49,135 nucleotides of DNA from Bernardetiaceae bacterium (GCA_020832465.1 JAFIER010000147.1:1-49135), one strand, 5' to 3'. Shown: positions 9,701 to 17,696, numbered from the stretch's first letter. The notes: generated by a model not told the origin, from the letters alone. Translations and numbers: made by a program.

Positions 9701-10417
9701 TGCACGGAGCAAAAAGCCCATAGAACGGTAAAGCTGTAATACTGAAAATATAATGGCTAACCACATAAAAAATACAGCCGTGTGTTGCTGACGTTTATCA
9801 TACTGATAGTCAGTAGGAAATATCAATGAAAACAGCGGTTGGTTGCTCAATCCATATACTGTATGGAGGCTCTCCGTATTGTCAATATTCAAACGTAAAA
9901 CCCTTTTATTGGGAAAAATATCTAAGTTATAGCCCCCCTTAAGATACTCATTATTGATTTTGGATTCGGTAAAAAGCGGTATCAATGCCACAATATCGAT
10001 ATAACCACGTGGGGTCATAAGTGAGGTTTTGCGAAGCACAAAAGTACCTTTTCTTGTATCTATGGCATATTCATCAACGCCATTTTGAATATACTCGCTC
10101 GGCATTTCATACTCACAATTAGACCAATATACTAAATCTCTATCGCGATACACATATACCCAATGTTCAAAATTGCGATGCAAATGGCTAAAACGTACCT
10201 CGCCTTGTACGTCTTCAAGTGCGTTGCGTAGCGTATTGATTTCGCCATCTGCACGTTTGAGCGAGTGCTTGAGGTTGCGGCTGACCTGCTCGGTGTACTC
10301 TTCGTAGTTTTGCAAACTCACAAAAAAATACCGAAAAGATAAGCTAAAAAGCAAAGCTACAAAAGCAATAAGCAGATAGCCATAACGACTATAAATATTT
10401 GAACTGATAAATGCCAT
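6716..10417 (-). CDS. NtrY-like transmembrane sensor histidine kinase
   Basis: A 1233-residue membrane sensor kinase. After TM1 (about 5-27) and a short periplasmic loop comes a multi-TM block (about 200-470) with hydrophobic segments such as FFMWLAIIFSVL and LYLFAFSMLCAILGAYTI. A second extracytoplasmic region, further TM helices near 740-800, a Cache-like loop and a last TM (about 925-950) follow. HAMP is at about 954-1005. HisKA has the H-box VAHEIKNPLTPMRL with phospho-acceptor H1028. HATPase_c shows N box NLIINGIQATP (about 1134), DNGKGID and GSGIGLAVAK. Family knowledge places such NtrY-type kinases with a response regulator; none is adjacent. The start at 10417 (MAFISSNIYS) was chosen because the alternative ATG at 10447 overlaps a hairpin arm. 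The LRR gene lies 102 bp upstream on the same strand. Confidence 0.9.
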   Translation of the reverse strand: MAFISSNIYSRYGYLLIAFVALLFSLSFRYFFVSLQNYEEYTEQVSRNLKHSLKRADGEINTLRNALEDVQGEVRFSHLHRNFEHWVYVYRDRDLVYWSNCEYEMPSEYIQNGVDEYAIDTRKGTFVLRKTSLMTPRGYIDIVALIPLFTESKINNEYLKGGYNLDIFPNKRVLRLNIDNTESLHTVYGLSNQPLFSLIFPTDYQYDKRQQHTAVFFMWLAIIFSVLQLYRSMGFLLRANRPFLGLIVMASNLLLLRGLMLYFELPFSGMDIPLFRSDYYASSEFAPSLGDLFFNILALLLLAAYWSRYGRRILAVSYLRKLSYRWQELGLSFYFLLGLLTLGYHFSTLKSLYINSQLSLDIGESLDFSLLRIVCYAIFMLVSLTYFLVMHAAFYAAESAGVSRVRRLFWTALMIFATPLFSFFDFSWDEIVWLISLHIIYMWIGFLMPVRLSERSLSYQTFLYLFAFSMLCAILGAYTIYKFEQRRDRITKEKFADKILVENDLPGEYFMHEALQRIEEDPLIRSRMIAPLLQKDVISKKIRRFYLGNYFDKYEVSVLLFNGAGTPYEEGVAHYDSLEQKWAIPELATEYPNIFFINDISSGTKRYLCFLHIEPEQSLAGGRLILDLRLKKIIPNSVYPNLLLDQRFAAPSGKDAFSYAIFSDEAMVYSYGNFELDKALYEKFLNYKTEDKALISYQSRTYLILSKNDKLIVIASAVYPLKRVFSNISFLFLILTLTTLSLTAIYRLAVEKRSLRLNLTGRIQLYLNMAFFLPVLLISVLIISVLNSENKNEIIEAYYEKAENVSQNLTLDLERYIEGKLSRDRLLEQLIEIAKLTQTEINLFDAEGKLLVSSQPVIYDNGLLIRRLNPEAVASLLESNQQRTILNESVGSLEFSSAYVSLRSPQSATTIGVIGLPFFESQQRAQQQIIEILTTIMNVFTGMFIALLGFSYLASRILTEPLKLLTQKIQRTSLSQENKPLEYRSKDEIGLLVNEYNQMLLKLEESKAALARSEKESAWREMAKQVAHEIKNPLTPMRLTLQHLDRILGKENKALQKSVSLLIGQIDTLSDIASSFSAFAKMPIPKNEKFDVSEVLQNSFLLYKNDGSVRLSASIDQGEFIVGGDSKLMGRILTNLIINGIQATPTDREAHIHIELQGDQEEVLITIRDNGKGIDKEVASKIFLPNFTTKSTGSGIGLAVAKRGVEHAGGEIWFETEVGEGTVFYIRLPLIGV

Positions 10418-10442
10418 AATATGGGTTGCGAATTTAGGAGTT

Positions 10443-10476
10443 AGCACGCCTATTTTTCTATAAACTTAGGCGTGCT
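10443..10476. other. Hairpin in the kinase gene leader
   Basis: A 10-bp perfect stem, AGCACGCCTA with TAGGCGTGCT, extends imperfectly through AGTTT/AAAAA. It lies in the 102-bp space between the LRR stop and the kinase ATG at 10417. It could attenuate readthrough or stabilise the transcript ends. Confidence 0.5.
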
Positions 10477-10519
10477 CGAACTGCATAAAGCCCCGTAATT
10501 TTGTGCTTGGGTAAATTGA

Positions 10520-13177
10520 TTAAAACAATAAATCTGCTACTGGAAAAGCGTCTCGGAGCTGCTTCTGGGCTTCCATGCTTATATTACAATTTTTAAGGTA
10601 TAAACGTTTGATTTGCTTCAAAGATTTTAATGTTTTGATATTATTTTCAGAAGAAAAATTTGCATTTGGGTTATCGCTCAGGTTTAGGCTTTCGAGATAT
10701 TTAAATTTGGGCAGTAGCTCCATCAGTGCTTCATAGGCTAATTCTGGATTGCTGGCCAGGTTTAAATCGCGCAAAGCGGGTAGTGCATTGGGCTTGAGCT
10801 CAAAAGACTTTAAAGCATTTGAAGCAAGCGATAGGCTTTCTAATTTTTTGAGCGAACTGAGCTGCTCAAAAATTGCTGTAAAATCTAAATTAGCACAATT
10901 ATCCAAACCGATAAAAGTCAGATTTTCTAACTTAGCCAAAGAAAAATTCATTTTGTTAATGACATTTTCAGATAAGTTGAGGTACTCGAGGCTTGTGAGT
11001 TGTGACAAATCTGATTCAATTTCTTGGAGTTGGTTATAAGAGAGATTCAAATATTTGAGTTGTTTTAGTCCGGCGAGGTCTTCTTTGAGGTTTTCAAGTC
11101 CGTTGTACTCGAGGTTGATATACTCGAGGTTTTGGAGTTTTCCAAAGCCTTCGGGGAGTTTGACGAGTGTGTTATAATACATCTCGAGGTGTTGCAAGTT
11201 TTTGAGTTTGACAAAGCTCTCTGGGAGCCTTGTTATGCTATTCATAGAGATTGTTATTTTTTTGAGGGATTGCAAAGCACCTATGCTTTCAGGTAGTTTT
11301 TCTAATTGGTTTTCGCTTAGATATACAACCTCAAGGGCAGCGAGCGTACCAAAAGACTCGGGCAATTTTTGTATTTGGTTAGCGTGCAAATCGAGGCGTT
11401 TGAGTGCGGTAAGGGCACCAAAAGACTCGGGCAGCGTATTGATTTGATGGTTAGCAAGTATGAGTGTACGGATATTTTTGCATTTTCCGATATTCTCGGG
11501 TAGGCTCTCGAGGCTATTTGCTGCTAAGGTAAGTGTATGAATTTTAGAAGCATTGCCCAAATCTGCTGGGAGCTGCTTGATTGCATTATTTTGCAACAGC
11601 AAAACCTCTAAGTTAGCGAGTTTACTAAGACTTTCGGGCAGGCTAGCGATTTGATTATATGCAAGTTCGAGGGTTTGCAGTTTTTGCAAATTGCCTATTT
11701 CTTGGGGTAGTGCGTTCAATTCATTATGCGAGAGCATTAAATTTTGCAAGGCTTTAAGCTCTGTTATGGCGTTTGGCACTTGTGCTATTTGGTTGTATTT
11801 TAAATTGAGCTGTTGTAAATTATTGATTTTTTGCCATTCTTTGCCTATGTCTCTGAGTTCGTTATGCGAGAGGTCAAGCGTTTTGATTGTTTTTATTTCA
11901 AAAATCTGCTTGGGCAATGTTGTCATTTTTGCATGTGTAATTTGTAAAGTATGCAATTTTGAGAGCTTGGCAAGTGGCTCGAGTAGTTCTGGATTGATAG
12001 GCTTACCTCCTGCTATAAACACTTCGAGTGCTGTGAGTTTGCTAAAAGTTTGTGGTAGGCTTTTTAAAGGCGTACCGAATAGGTTTATTCGGCTTAGCTT
12101 TACAAGCGCGCCGATGGCGTTAGGGAGCTCTATTAGGGGGTTATTAGCGAGGTTTAGCTCTTGCAAGTTGTGGAGTTGGGTAATCTCTTCGGATAGTTCA
12201 TGTAGCTTATTATAGCTTAAATCAAGTACCCTAAGATTTTGGAATGCTTTAATATTCTCTGGCATTGCATCGAGTTTGTTATATGCGATATCGAGGTGTA
12301 TGAGCTTGGGCATATTTTTTAGTTGCTCGAGGGCTTGCGTGGCTGTTTGGACTTGATTTTCATCAAAATCTAAACGCAAAACAGCAATATTTAACTTTTC
12401 CCATGCGTTACTTGTGGTGTCGATTTGGTTTGCATTGATAGCGAGCGTATCGAGTTTAGGCATTTTAGCGAGTGTCTCTGCGGCTTTTTCCATACGCATA
12501 TCTGGGTTTTCTGTAATATCTAATGCCTGCAAATTTTGTAGCATCAAAAAAGCAAAAGGCACTTCTGCGAGGCTATTATTTCTCATTTCTAATGCACGCA
12601 ATTTGGGCAGTGCGATAAGCTCTGGTGTAAGGTCTTGGATTTGATTATCTTTGAGGTCGAGAATTTCTAAATTTTTGAGTTTGCCAATGCCTTTGGGCAC
12701 GCTCTGAAGTCTATTATTTCGGAGTCGTAAGTATTTGAGTTTTGGCAATTGTGCAAGCACTTCGAAGGCTGCTGTCCAGTTCATATTAGGATTATCGCTA
12801 AGGTCTATGCTCTCGAGCGTTTGGCATTGCTTAAGGGCGTGGGGCAACTTGAGAAAGTGAGCCGAGTGTAAGTCTATATGTGTTAGTGTTGTCGTATGCT
12901 TTATGGCATTCCAAATAGGTTCAAATCCATCAGCATCAAGACTATATACATTAGCGATGCGCAAGCTACATAGTTTGTCAAACCATAGCAATTGCTCTGC
13001 TTTTTTAATATCGTCATTTGTAAGCTCGAGTTTGCTTACCGTTTGTGCATCATTGATAGCTTCGCTTAGTGTTGGAAAAGGAATTTGTGGGTCTTTTCGT
13101 TCCCACCAAGACTGCGCCTGTAATGTTGTTTGTATTGCCAAACACAACAAAAAACCTATGAGTACTTTGATTTTCAT
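10520..13177 (-). CDS. Exported leucine-rich repeat protein, 885 aa
   Basis: A signal peptide (MKIKVLIGFLLCLAIQTTLQAQ) is followed by leucine-rich repeats through almost the whole mature chain. The repeat unit is about 23 residues, pattern LPxxIGxLxxLxxLxLxxNxL (for example LPQEIGNLQKLQTLELAYNQ), as in the bacterial/Ras-like LRR class. The first and last few units are less regular. No GTPase, kinase or sorting domain is present, so it ends as a pure LRR solenoid (final ...AFPVADLLF). It is presumably a periplasmic or surface scaffold for protein contacts. It stands directly upstream of the NtrY-like kinase on the same strand and a shared transcript is possible. A -7 box (TACTTTTG at 13217-13210) lies just upstream of the ATG. 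Confidence 0.9.
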   Translation of the reverse strand: MKIKVLIGFLLCLAIQTTLQAQSWWERKDPQIPFPTLSEAINDAQTVSKLELTNDDIKKAEQLLWFDKLCSLRIANVYSLDADGFEPIWNAIKHTTTLTHIDLHSAHFLKLPHALKQCQTLESIDLSDNPNMNWTAAFEVLAQLPKLKYLRLRNNRLQSVPKGIGKLKNLEILDLKDNQIQDLTPELIALPKLRALEMRNNSLAEVPFAFLMLQNLQALDITENPDMRMEKAAETLAKMPKLDTLAINANQIDTTSNAWEKLNIAVLRLDFDENQVQTATQALEQLKNMPKLIHLDIAYNKLDAMPENIKAFQNLRVLDLSYNKLHELSEEITQLHNLQELNLANNPLIELPNAIGALVKLSRINLFGTPLKSLPQTFSKLTALEVFIAGGKPINPELLEPLAKLSKLHTLQITHAKMTTLPKQIFEIKTIKTLDLSHNELRDIGKEWQKINNLQQLNLKYNQIAQVPNAITELKALQNLMLSHNELNALPQEIGNLQKLQTLELAYNQIASLPESLSKLANLEVLLLQNNAIKQLPADLGNASKIHTLTLAANSLESLPENIGKCKNIRTLILANHQINTLPESFGALTALKRLDLHANQIQKLPESFGTLAALEVVYLSENQLEKLPESIGALQSLKKITISMNSITRLPESFVKLKNLQHLEMYYNTLVKLPEGFGKLQNLEYINLEYNGLENLKEDLAGLKQLKYLNLSYNQLQEIESDLSQLTSLEYLNLSENVINKMNFSLAKLENLTFIGLDNCANLDFTAIFEQLSSLKKLESLSLASNALKSFELKPNALPALRDLNLASNPELAYEALMELLPKFKYLESLNLSDNPNANFSSENNIKTLKSLKQIKRLYLKNCNISMEAQKQLRDAFPVADLLF

Positions 13178-13209
13178 ATTTATTATTTTATGAATAGTGT
13201 AATTACCAA

Positions 13210-13217
13210 CAAAAGTA
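13210..13217 (-). promoter_or_regulatory. Candidate -7 box of the LRR gene
   Basis: On the minus strand the sequence is TACTTTTG, a full match to the Bacteroidota -7 consensus TAnnTTTG. It ends 33 bases before the LRR ATG. No good -33 TTTG is seen 19-21 bases further upstream, so confidence is limited. Confidence 0.4.
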
Positions 13218-13444
13218 CGTATTTTTGCCTTAAATATCTTATTTATGCACTACGAACTGCAAAGATTTACCTAAAAAGGGTGCTGTCCTTGTCGTTATCA
13301 AAATGCTGTTTGTTTTAACTTTCAAATTGCATACTTAAAATATTTGAAAAAAATGCTTGCATATTGCTTAAGCGTATTCAAATTTTTAGTATTATTGAAT
13401 TTTAATCGCTAAATTTAGGTATTCACACGCAAACTTATTGTTTT

Positions 13445-13789
13445 ATGGAATTTCAAACCGATATTAGAGAAAATATATTGTATGTCGATATTTCTGGTGA
13501 TTTATTAGGTATAAATCGCGAACAGGAATTATTGAATTTTGTACAAGAACAAATTCAAGAAGATGTCAAGCACTGCGCAGTAGATATTTCGCAAGTCGGT
13601 TATATGAATAGTACGGGTTTGAGTTTTTTAATTCGTTTGCTAACTCGTTTTCGTAATCAAGGAGGGGATTTAGTATTAGTTAATCCTTCTGAGCAGGCTC
13701 GTAAATTGCTTGTTATTACGAAATTGAATAATATATTTTCAGTTTGCGACTCTAATTCAGAGGCTATCAAAGCGCTGAAATCCGTATAA
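13445..13789 (+). CDS. STAS-domain anti-sigma factor antagonist
   Basis: A 114-residue single STAS domain of the SpoIIAA/RsbV type: beta strands (ILYVDISGDL), a helix, then the switch loop DISQVGYMNSTGLSFLIRL with the candidate phosphorylatable S56 and a conserved Gly, and a final strand/helix (GGDLVLVNPSEQARKLL). In known systems a kinase phosphorylates this Ser, and a PP2C/SpoIIE phosphatase removes the phosphate to release a sigma factor or another target. No anti-sigma kinase is adjacent; a SpoIIE-type phosphatase is encoded 24 kb away at 38201-42007. It opens a rightward gene group followed by dppB-like permease and holB. A hairpin follows the stop. Confidence 0.9.
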   Translation: MEFQTDIRENILYVDISGDLLGINREQELLNFVQEQIQEDVKHCAVDISQVGYMNSTGLSFLIRLLTRFRNQGGDLVLVNPSEQARKLLVITKLNNIFSVCDSNSEAIKALKSV

Positions 13790-13792
13790 AAC

Positions 13793-13843
13793 AGAACCCA
13801 GCAAGTTGTTGTTGTTCTTACGACACATTTTATTGCTGGTTCT
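13793..13843 (+). terminator. Hairpin after the STAS gene
   Basis: Arms AGAACCCAGCAA and TTGCTGGTTCT pair over 11 bp with one bulged C across a 28-nt loop, starting 4 bases after the stop codon. There is no T run, so it may be an inefficient terminator. Confidence 0.45.
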
Positions 13844-13925
13844 AAAATCTAAAATGTGCTAGTATTTTATTATTTGTGTTTAAGGACTTGAAAATAGGTC
13901 TGTATTCGCATTTAGCCCAAGCAAT

Positions 13926-14984
13926 ATGTTACAATTCTTACTAAAAAGGTTGTCTTATGGTATATCAGTCATTTTTGGGGTGATAGTAATCGTTTTTTTC
14001 GTTTTCCATGCCCTTCCAGGCGACCCGGCCAAGATGGTAGCTGGTCCGAATGCCTCTACTGAAGACATCCATGCCATTCGCCAAGATATGAACTTAGATA
14101 AATCGTTGCCCCATCAGCTATTTATCTATTTCAATAATCTAAGCCCTATATCTGTGCATGAGCATAGTGTTGAAAATGCTAAAAAATACGAATACTATGA
14201 TTTGTTTACTATTAGCAATTACGCCTTAGTGGTCAAAGCCCCTTATTTTGGGCGTTCTTATGGTAAGCATGGCAAACTTGTTTCTACTTATCTTATAGAC
14301 CATCTAAGCGGCACTTTATGGCTTGCTTTTTCAGCTATGTTTTTTGCTAGTTTTTTTGGCGTGCTTTTCGGGATTATCGCTGCTTTAAAGCAAGGCAGTA
14401 CAATTGATACATTCTTGGTTAGCCTGTCGGTGTTAGGTATTTCCGTGCCTTCATTTGTATCTGCAAGTGTTATTTCTATGGTTTTTGGATATTATTTGAG
14501 TCAATATACAGGGCTTAATTCCGTGGGTTCACTTTGGGAAACAGATTCTGTTATGGGCGAGCAACTTGTGCTCAAAAATATCATTCTACCTGCACTAACA
14601 TTAGGCATACGCCCCTTAGCGATTCTGACCCAGCTTACACGCAATGCGATGTTAGATGTGCTGAGTAGGGATTTTATTCGTACAGCAAAAGCTAAAGGTT
14701 TGCGATACCGCACGGTTATATTCAAGCACGCACTCAAAAATGCGCTTAATCCGATTATTACAAGTGGTTCTACATGGCTCGCTTCATTGCTTGCGGGTGC
14801 TTTTTTTGTAGAGTATGTATTCAATTGGAAAGGTCTGGGTTATATTACGATAGAAGCCGTTAATAAATTAGACCTCCCCGTCGTGATGGGTGCAACAGTA
14901 ATTATCGCTGCTTTTTTTATTCTCATCACGATTATTGTCGATATAATTTACGCTTTGATAGACCCTCGTGTTGTCTTGAAGTAA
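13926..14984 (+). CDS. ABC transporter permease, DppB/OppB type
   Basis: A 352-residue inner-membrane permease of the peptide/nickel uptake family (BPD_transp_1). N-terminal MLQFLLKRLSYGISVIFGVIV with ALPGDPA is the family hallmark. About five further helices follow, with an EAA-type loop for ATPase contact at RTAKAKGLRYRTVIFKHALKNA (split across about residues 255-276) and a final helix ending IDPRVVLK. A ~60-residue extracytoplasmic stretch after TM1 (ISVHEHSVENAKKYEYYDLF) is longer than in Escherichia coli DppB, but similar insertions occur in Bacteroidota. No partner permease, ATPase or binding protein is encoded nearby, so it is an orphan subunit here. The next gene starts 32 bp downstream on the same strand. 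Confidence 0.9.
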   Translation: MLQFLLKRLSYGISVIFGVIVIVFFVFHALPGDPAKMVAGPNASTEDIHAIRQDMNLDKSLPHQLFIYFNNLSPISVHEHSVENAKKYEYYDLFTISNYALVVKAPYFGRSYGKHGKLVSTYLIDHLSGTLWLAFSAMFFASFFGVLFGIIAALKQGSTIDTFLVSLSVLGISVPSFVSASVISMVFGYYLSQYTGLNSVGSLWETDSVMGEQLVLKNIILPALTLGIRPLAILTQLTRNAMLDVLSRDFIRTAKAKGLRYRTVIFKHALKNALNPIITSGSTWLASLLAGAFFVEYVFNWKGLGYITIEAVNKLDLPVVMGATVIIAAFFILITIIVDIIYALIDPRVVLK

Positions 14985-15016
14985 AAATTGATTTAATCAA
15001 GTATAAAAACTGACTT

Positions 15017-15400
15017 ATGGCTAAAAAAGAAGAATGGCAAAGCATCAAAGATATACTTTTGAGCTTAGATACACAGCAGAAAAAACGCAGTTATTTTGTA
15101 CAGCTTGCCAACTTACCGCATCGCATTACTTACTTGCAACCAAGCGTAACGGCTGGTGGCGAGCAGAGCAATCAAGTGCGTGTATTTGTCGAGGTAGAAG
15201 AACTTTTTTTTGTCGCTATTATCAATATTCCACACCGTCGTGGACTCAAACCCATACTCAAGCAAATTTGTAAAAAAGGCTTTGACTATTTGGTACGCAA
15301 CGAAGACGATATACAAATCTATAGCTTAGAAGTAAAGTATCCTGAGGAGATTTTGAGTTCGTACCGCAACGGTTTAGAGAAGTTTTGCGACGAGTTATAA
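15017..15400 (+). CDS. Small cytoplasmic protein of unknown function
   Basis: A 127-residue soluble protein that I cannot assign. It starts with a basic, helical segment (MAKKEEWQSIKDILLSLDTQ). A beta-rich middle (ITYLQPSV, VRVFVEVEELFFVAIINIPHRRG) and a final helical region (LKPILKQICKKGFDYL) follow. It lies between dppB-like permease and holB in the same direction, with short spacings (32 and 59 bp), so co-transcription is likely. Overlapping shorter frames in this stretch were rejected as shadows. Confidence 0.7.
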   Translation: MAKKEEWQSIKDILLSLDTQQKKRSYFVQLANLPHRITYLQPSVTAGGEQSNQVRVFVEVEELFFVAIINIPHRRGLKPILKQICKKGFDYLVRNEDDIQIYSLEVKYPEEILSSYRNGLEKFCDEL

Positions 15401-15459
15401 GTATAAAACAAAACCTTAGTATTCTTCTTTAACAAAGCGAACTGTATTCCCTATTTCTC

Positions 15460-16578
15460 ATGCAATTTTCGGATATTATTGGGCTTGAAAAAGTCAAAAC
15501 AACCTTAGTAGAAAGCTACAAACAAAATCACGTAGCCCACGCCCAGCTTTTTGTAGGCAACGAAGGCTCTGCCAACTTAGCCTTAGCATGGGCTTATGCT
15601 ACTTATTTGAATTGTCAAAACAAACAGGCGCAAGATTCCTGTGGTTCTTGTGCAAGTTGTGTGCGTATGCGCAAGCTCGTACACCCTGATATGCACTTTA
15701 TTTTTCCCGCCAAAAAGCCCGTTAAAACAGATAAAAATCTTGCTACACGTGAAGATTTTCAAAAAGCTTGGCGTAGCTTCCTTACCGAAACACCTTATAG
15801 AAACCTCTCGCAATGGTTGCACTACTTAGGCCTTGAAAATAAACAACTCGGCATTTCAGTAGAGGATAGTCGTGAAATTGTAAAAAAACTCTCGCTCAAG
15901 CCCTACGAAAAAGGCTATAAAGTAATGCTCATGTGGCTACCCGAGGTTATGAACATACAATCGGCAAATGCACTACTCAAAATTTTAGAAGAGCCGCCTG
16001 GAAAAACTATCTTTTTACTCGTCTCGAATAATCCTCAAAAATTGCTTATCACGATTTTATCTCGCTGCCAGCAGTTGCGTGTACCCGATTTTTCTGACGA
16101 GCAAGTCAAATATTATTTGAAAGAACGAGGCACTGAAGAAACACGGGCAGCACAGATAGCCGCCATTACAGAAGGTAATCTGATAGAAGCCGTACGCCTA
16201 AGCCAAGATAATAGCCAAGATTATCAAATTTGGTTTCGCGATTGGCTACGCCTTTGTTATAAAAATCAGTATGCAGAACTTATCGAGCTCGCCGAAGCAT
16301 TTCATAAGCTCGGCAAGCAAGAACAAAAAAACCTTTTGCAATACGGACTCACTATTTTTCGTGAAGCTATGATTAGTCGTTTTGCTGACCCCGTTCTTAT
16401 GCGTACAGATGTTACAGCAAAAGCATTTGTAGAAGGATTTGCAAAAGTCGTCAATGAGCGAAACCTCGGCGCTCTAAGCAAACTCTTCGACGAGGCTTAC
16501 TTTCATACAGAAAGAAATGCCAACGCCAAAATATTATTTTTGGATACATCTATACAGCTATCTATGCTTATTCGTTAA
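15460..16578 (+). CDS. holB: DNA polymerase III subunit delta prime
   Basis: Clamp-loader subunit of the replicative polymerase, an AAA+ protein of 372 residues. It contains HAQLFVGNEGSANLALAWAY (residues 27-46), where the Walker A position lacks the catalytic Lys, as expected for delta prime, which does not hydrolyse ATP. A Cys4 zinc site follows (C52, C61, C64, C67). NALLKILEEPPG is at about 169-180 and the sensor SRC motif at 200-202. The C-terminal collar region is helical. It is the last gene of the rightward STAS-permease group. Fusion or truncation is not seen. The symbol is by function; annotation often reads 'DNA polymerase III subunit delta prime'. Confidence 0.93.
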   Translation: MQFSDIIGLEKVKTTLVESYKQNHVAHAQLFVGNEGSANLALAWAYATYLNCQNKQAQDSCGSCASCVRMRKLVHPDMHFIFPAKKPVKTDKNLATREDFQKAWRSFLTETPYRNLSQWLHYLGLENKQLGISVEDSREIVKKLSLKPYEKGYKVMLMWLPEVMNIQSANALLKILEEPPGKTIFLLVSNNPQKLLITILSRCQQLRVPDFSDEQVKYYLKERGTEETRAAQIAAITEGNLIEAVRLSQDNSQDYQIWFRDWLRLCYKNQYAELIELAEAFHKLGKQEQKNLLQYGLTIFREAMISRFADPVLMRTDVTAKAFVEGFAKVVNERNLGALSKLFDEAYFHTERNANAKILFLDTSIQLSMLIR

Positions 16579-16727
16579 TATCCTTAGGCGTTTTAAAAAA
16601 AACAGGATTGATATGCTGTTTTTGTCTCTTTTTTGTGTTATATTGTGTTATAGTCATAATGTAAGAGTAGCGTGCAAACAATTTTTGAACCACTGTTTGT
16701 GTTGAAATTGGCAACCCTCTACGAATG

Positions 16728-16817
16728 ATTATCGCGTTTATGCCTCAGCAACACCAGGCGTTCTGGCAGAACTCTTAGTGCTGAGGCGTAATAAGCTAGC
16801 AAAACAAACGTGATAAT
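16728..16817 (+). repeat. Long nested inverted repeat between holB and NUDIX gene
   Basis: The outer stem pairs ATTATCGCGTTT (16728-16739) with AAACGTGATAAT (16806-16817), with one G-U. The inner stem pairs TATGCCTCAGCA (16739-16750) with TGCTGAGGCGTA (16779-16790), with one G-U. The tip contains CCAG/CTGG, and the AGAACTC on its right side resembles the hairpin at 34628-34669. It could be a structured RNA or a diverged mobile repeat. Confidence 0.55.
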
Positions 16818-16897
16818 GTCTATGGGGGTCTATGGGGCATTTCATAATTCACTCGGAAGCATAATCCTATGTAACTAAGGCCACTACGCTCGCCGTG

Positions 16898-16945
16898 TTG
16901 GGGCTCCGAAGCAAACACCAACTAAGTAGTGTTAAAATGTACCCA
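16898..16945 (+). repeat. Segment related to repeat family 2 (tentative)
   Basis: The segments TTGGGGCTCC and AACTAAGTAGTGTTAAAAT match, in order and with a small gap, the reverse complement of about 34706-34746 (TTGGGACTCC and AACTAAGCAGTTTTGAAAT). The match was made by eye and is only partial. Confidence 0.35.
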
Positions 16946-17000
16946 TGTCTATTGATTTACATTGATTTACAAAAATATTTACTTTTAAAGTTGTATCCTG

Positions 17001-17696
17001 ATGTCAGAACTACTATTGCAAGATAAAACCATATTTTTAGATAAACTCTCCCATTGCCTCAAAACACCAGAGGCTCATCTTAATTATATCGAAAAAGAAA
17101 CCGTATATAATAACGCCCATTTAGAAATGGCATCTACGGTGCGCAACTACCAAGGAAAAGCAAACTTTGAGCTGCGCCCACAAACCCGTATTGCAGCTGT
17201 ATTGTTATTGCTATATCGGCATAAAGATGCGTGGTTTTTTCCTACTATTCTGCGCCCACAGAGTAATAATATTCAAAAACATGGGGGGCAAATAGCACTT
17301 CCCGGCGGGGGAATTGAGCCAGAAGATAAAGAGGATTTAATTACAACAGCTTTGCGCGAAGCCCATGAAGAGATTGGAGTTACTGTGCCGCGTAGCCGTG
17401 TGATTGGCAAACTAAGCCCACTTTATATCCCACCAAGCGATACGATTGTAACGCCTGTAGTTGCTTATCTTTCACAAAAACCCTTATACAAACTCGATTA
17501 CGATGAGGTTGATAAAGTTTTTGATATTCCGCTCAATACGCTTTTTATAGAAGAAAACAAGAAAATTACAAATATGCGATTACCCAATGATATACTTTTG
17601 GAGGTGCCTTATTTTGATGTTATGCCTAAGCCTCATTTGCTTTGGGGTGCTACGGCAATGATGCTCAACGAATTTGTAAGCCTTGTAAAATCGTAG
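17001..17696 (+). CDS. NUDIX hydrolase, CoA pyrophosphatase type
   Basis: A 231-residue soluble enzyme. The Nudix box is seen as GGGIEPEDKEDL followed by TALREAHEEIGV (about 102-126), with the metal-binding REAHEEIG core. Just before it, LRPQSNNIQKHGGQIALPGG (84-103) matches the CoA-pyrophosphatase subfamily signature (LLTxR ... HxGQIxFPGG). Such enzymes split CoA or acyl-CoA into phosphopantetheine and 3',5'-ADP. A related nucleotide diphosphate substrate cannot be excluded. It is convergent with rsmG; a composite repeat element lies between the two stop codons. It is monocistronic behind a 421-bp gap. Confidence 0.9.
   Translation: MSELLLQDKTIFLDKLSHCLKTPEAHLNYIEKETVYNNAHLEMASTVRNYQGKANFELRPQTRIAAVLLLLYRHKDAWFFPTILRPQSNNIQKHGGQIALPGGGIEPEDKEDLITTALREAHEEIGVTVPRSRVIGKLSPLYIPPSDTIVTPVVAYLSQKPLYKLDYDEVDKVFDIPLNTLFIEENKKITNMRLPNDILLEVPYFDVMPKPHLLWGATAMMLNEFVSLVKS

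Larger units (their letters stand above)
16579..17000. other. Structured gene-free gap of 421 bp
   Basis: No protein-coding gene is supported; the short frame at 16517-16705 overlaps holB. The gap holds a long nested hairpin (16728-16817), a near-tandem TCTATGGGG repeat (about 16819-16837), a segment related to repeat family 2 (16898-16945) and a direct repeat ATTGATTTAC (about 16953-16973) just before the NUDIX gene. Confidence 0.6.

Noticed and set aside
11691-12215. 174-residue plus-strand ORF opposite the LRR gene
   Set aside because: It is a shadow of the repetitive leucine-rich coding frame; it has no start context, no domain and is fully covered by the LRR gene.
15034-15316. Two small overlapping ORFs inside the 127-residue gene
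   Set aside because: They are other-frame shadows; the chosen frame starts soon after the upstream gene and has the expected spacing.
13926-16578. Complete peptide ABC transporter operon
   Set aside because: Only one permease is present; the neighbours are STAS, an unknown protein and holB.
16517-16705. 62-residue plus-strand ORF overlapping the holB end
   Set aside because: It begins inside holB in another frame and runs into A/T-rich repeat DNA; no domain.
16728-16817. tRNA or riboswitch
   Set aside because: No cloverleaf, TTC loop or CCA-like 3' end, and no known ligand-binding motif; only a nested hairpin.
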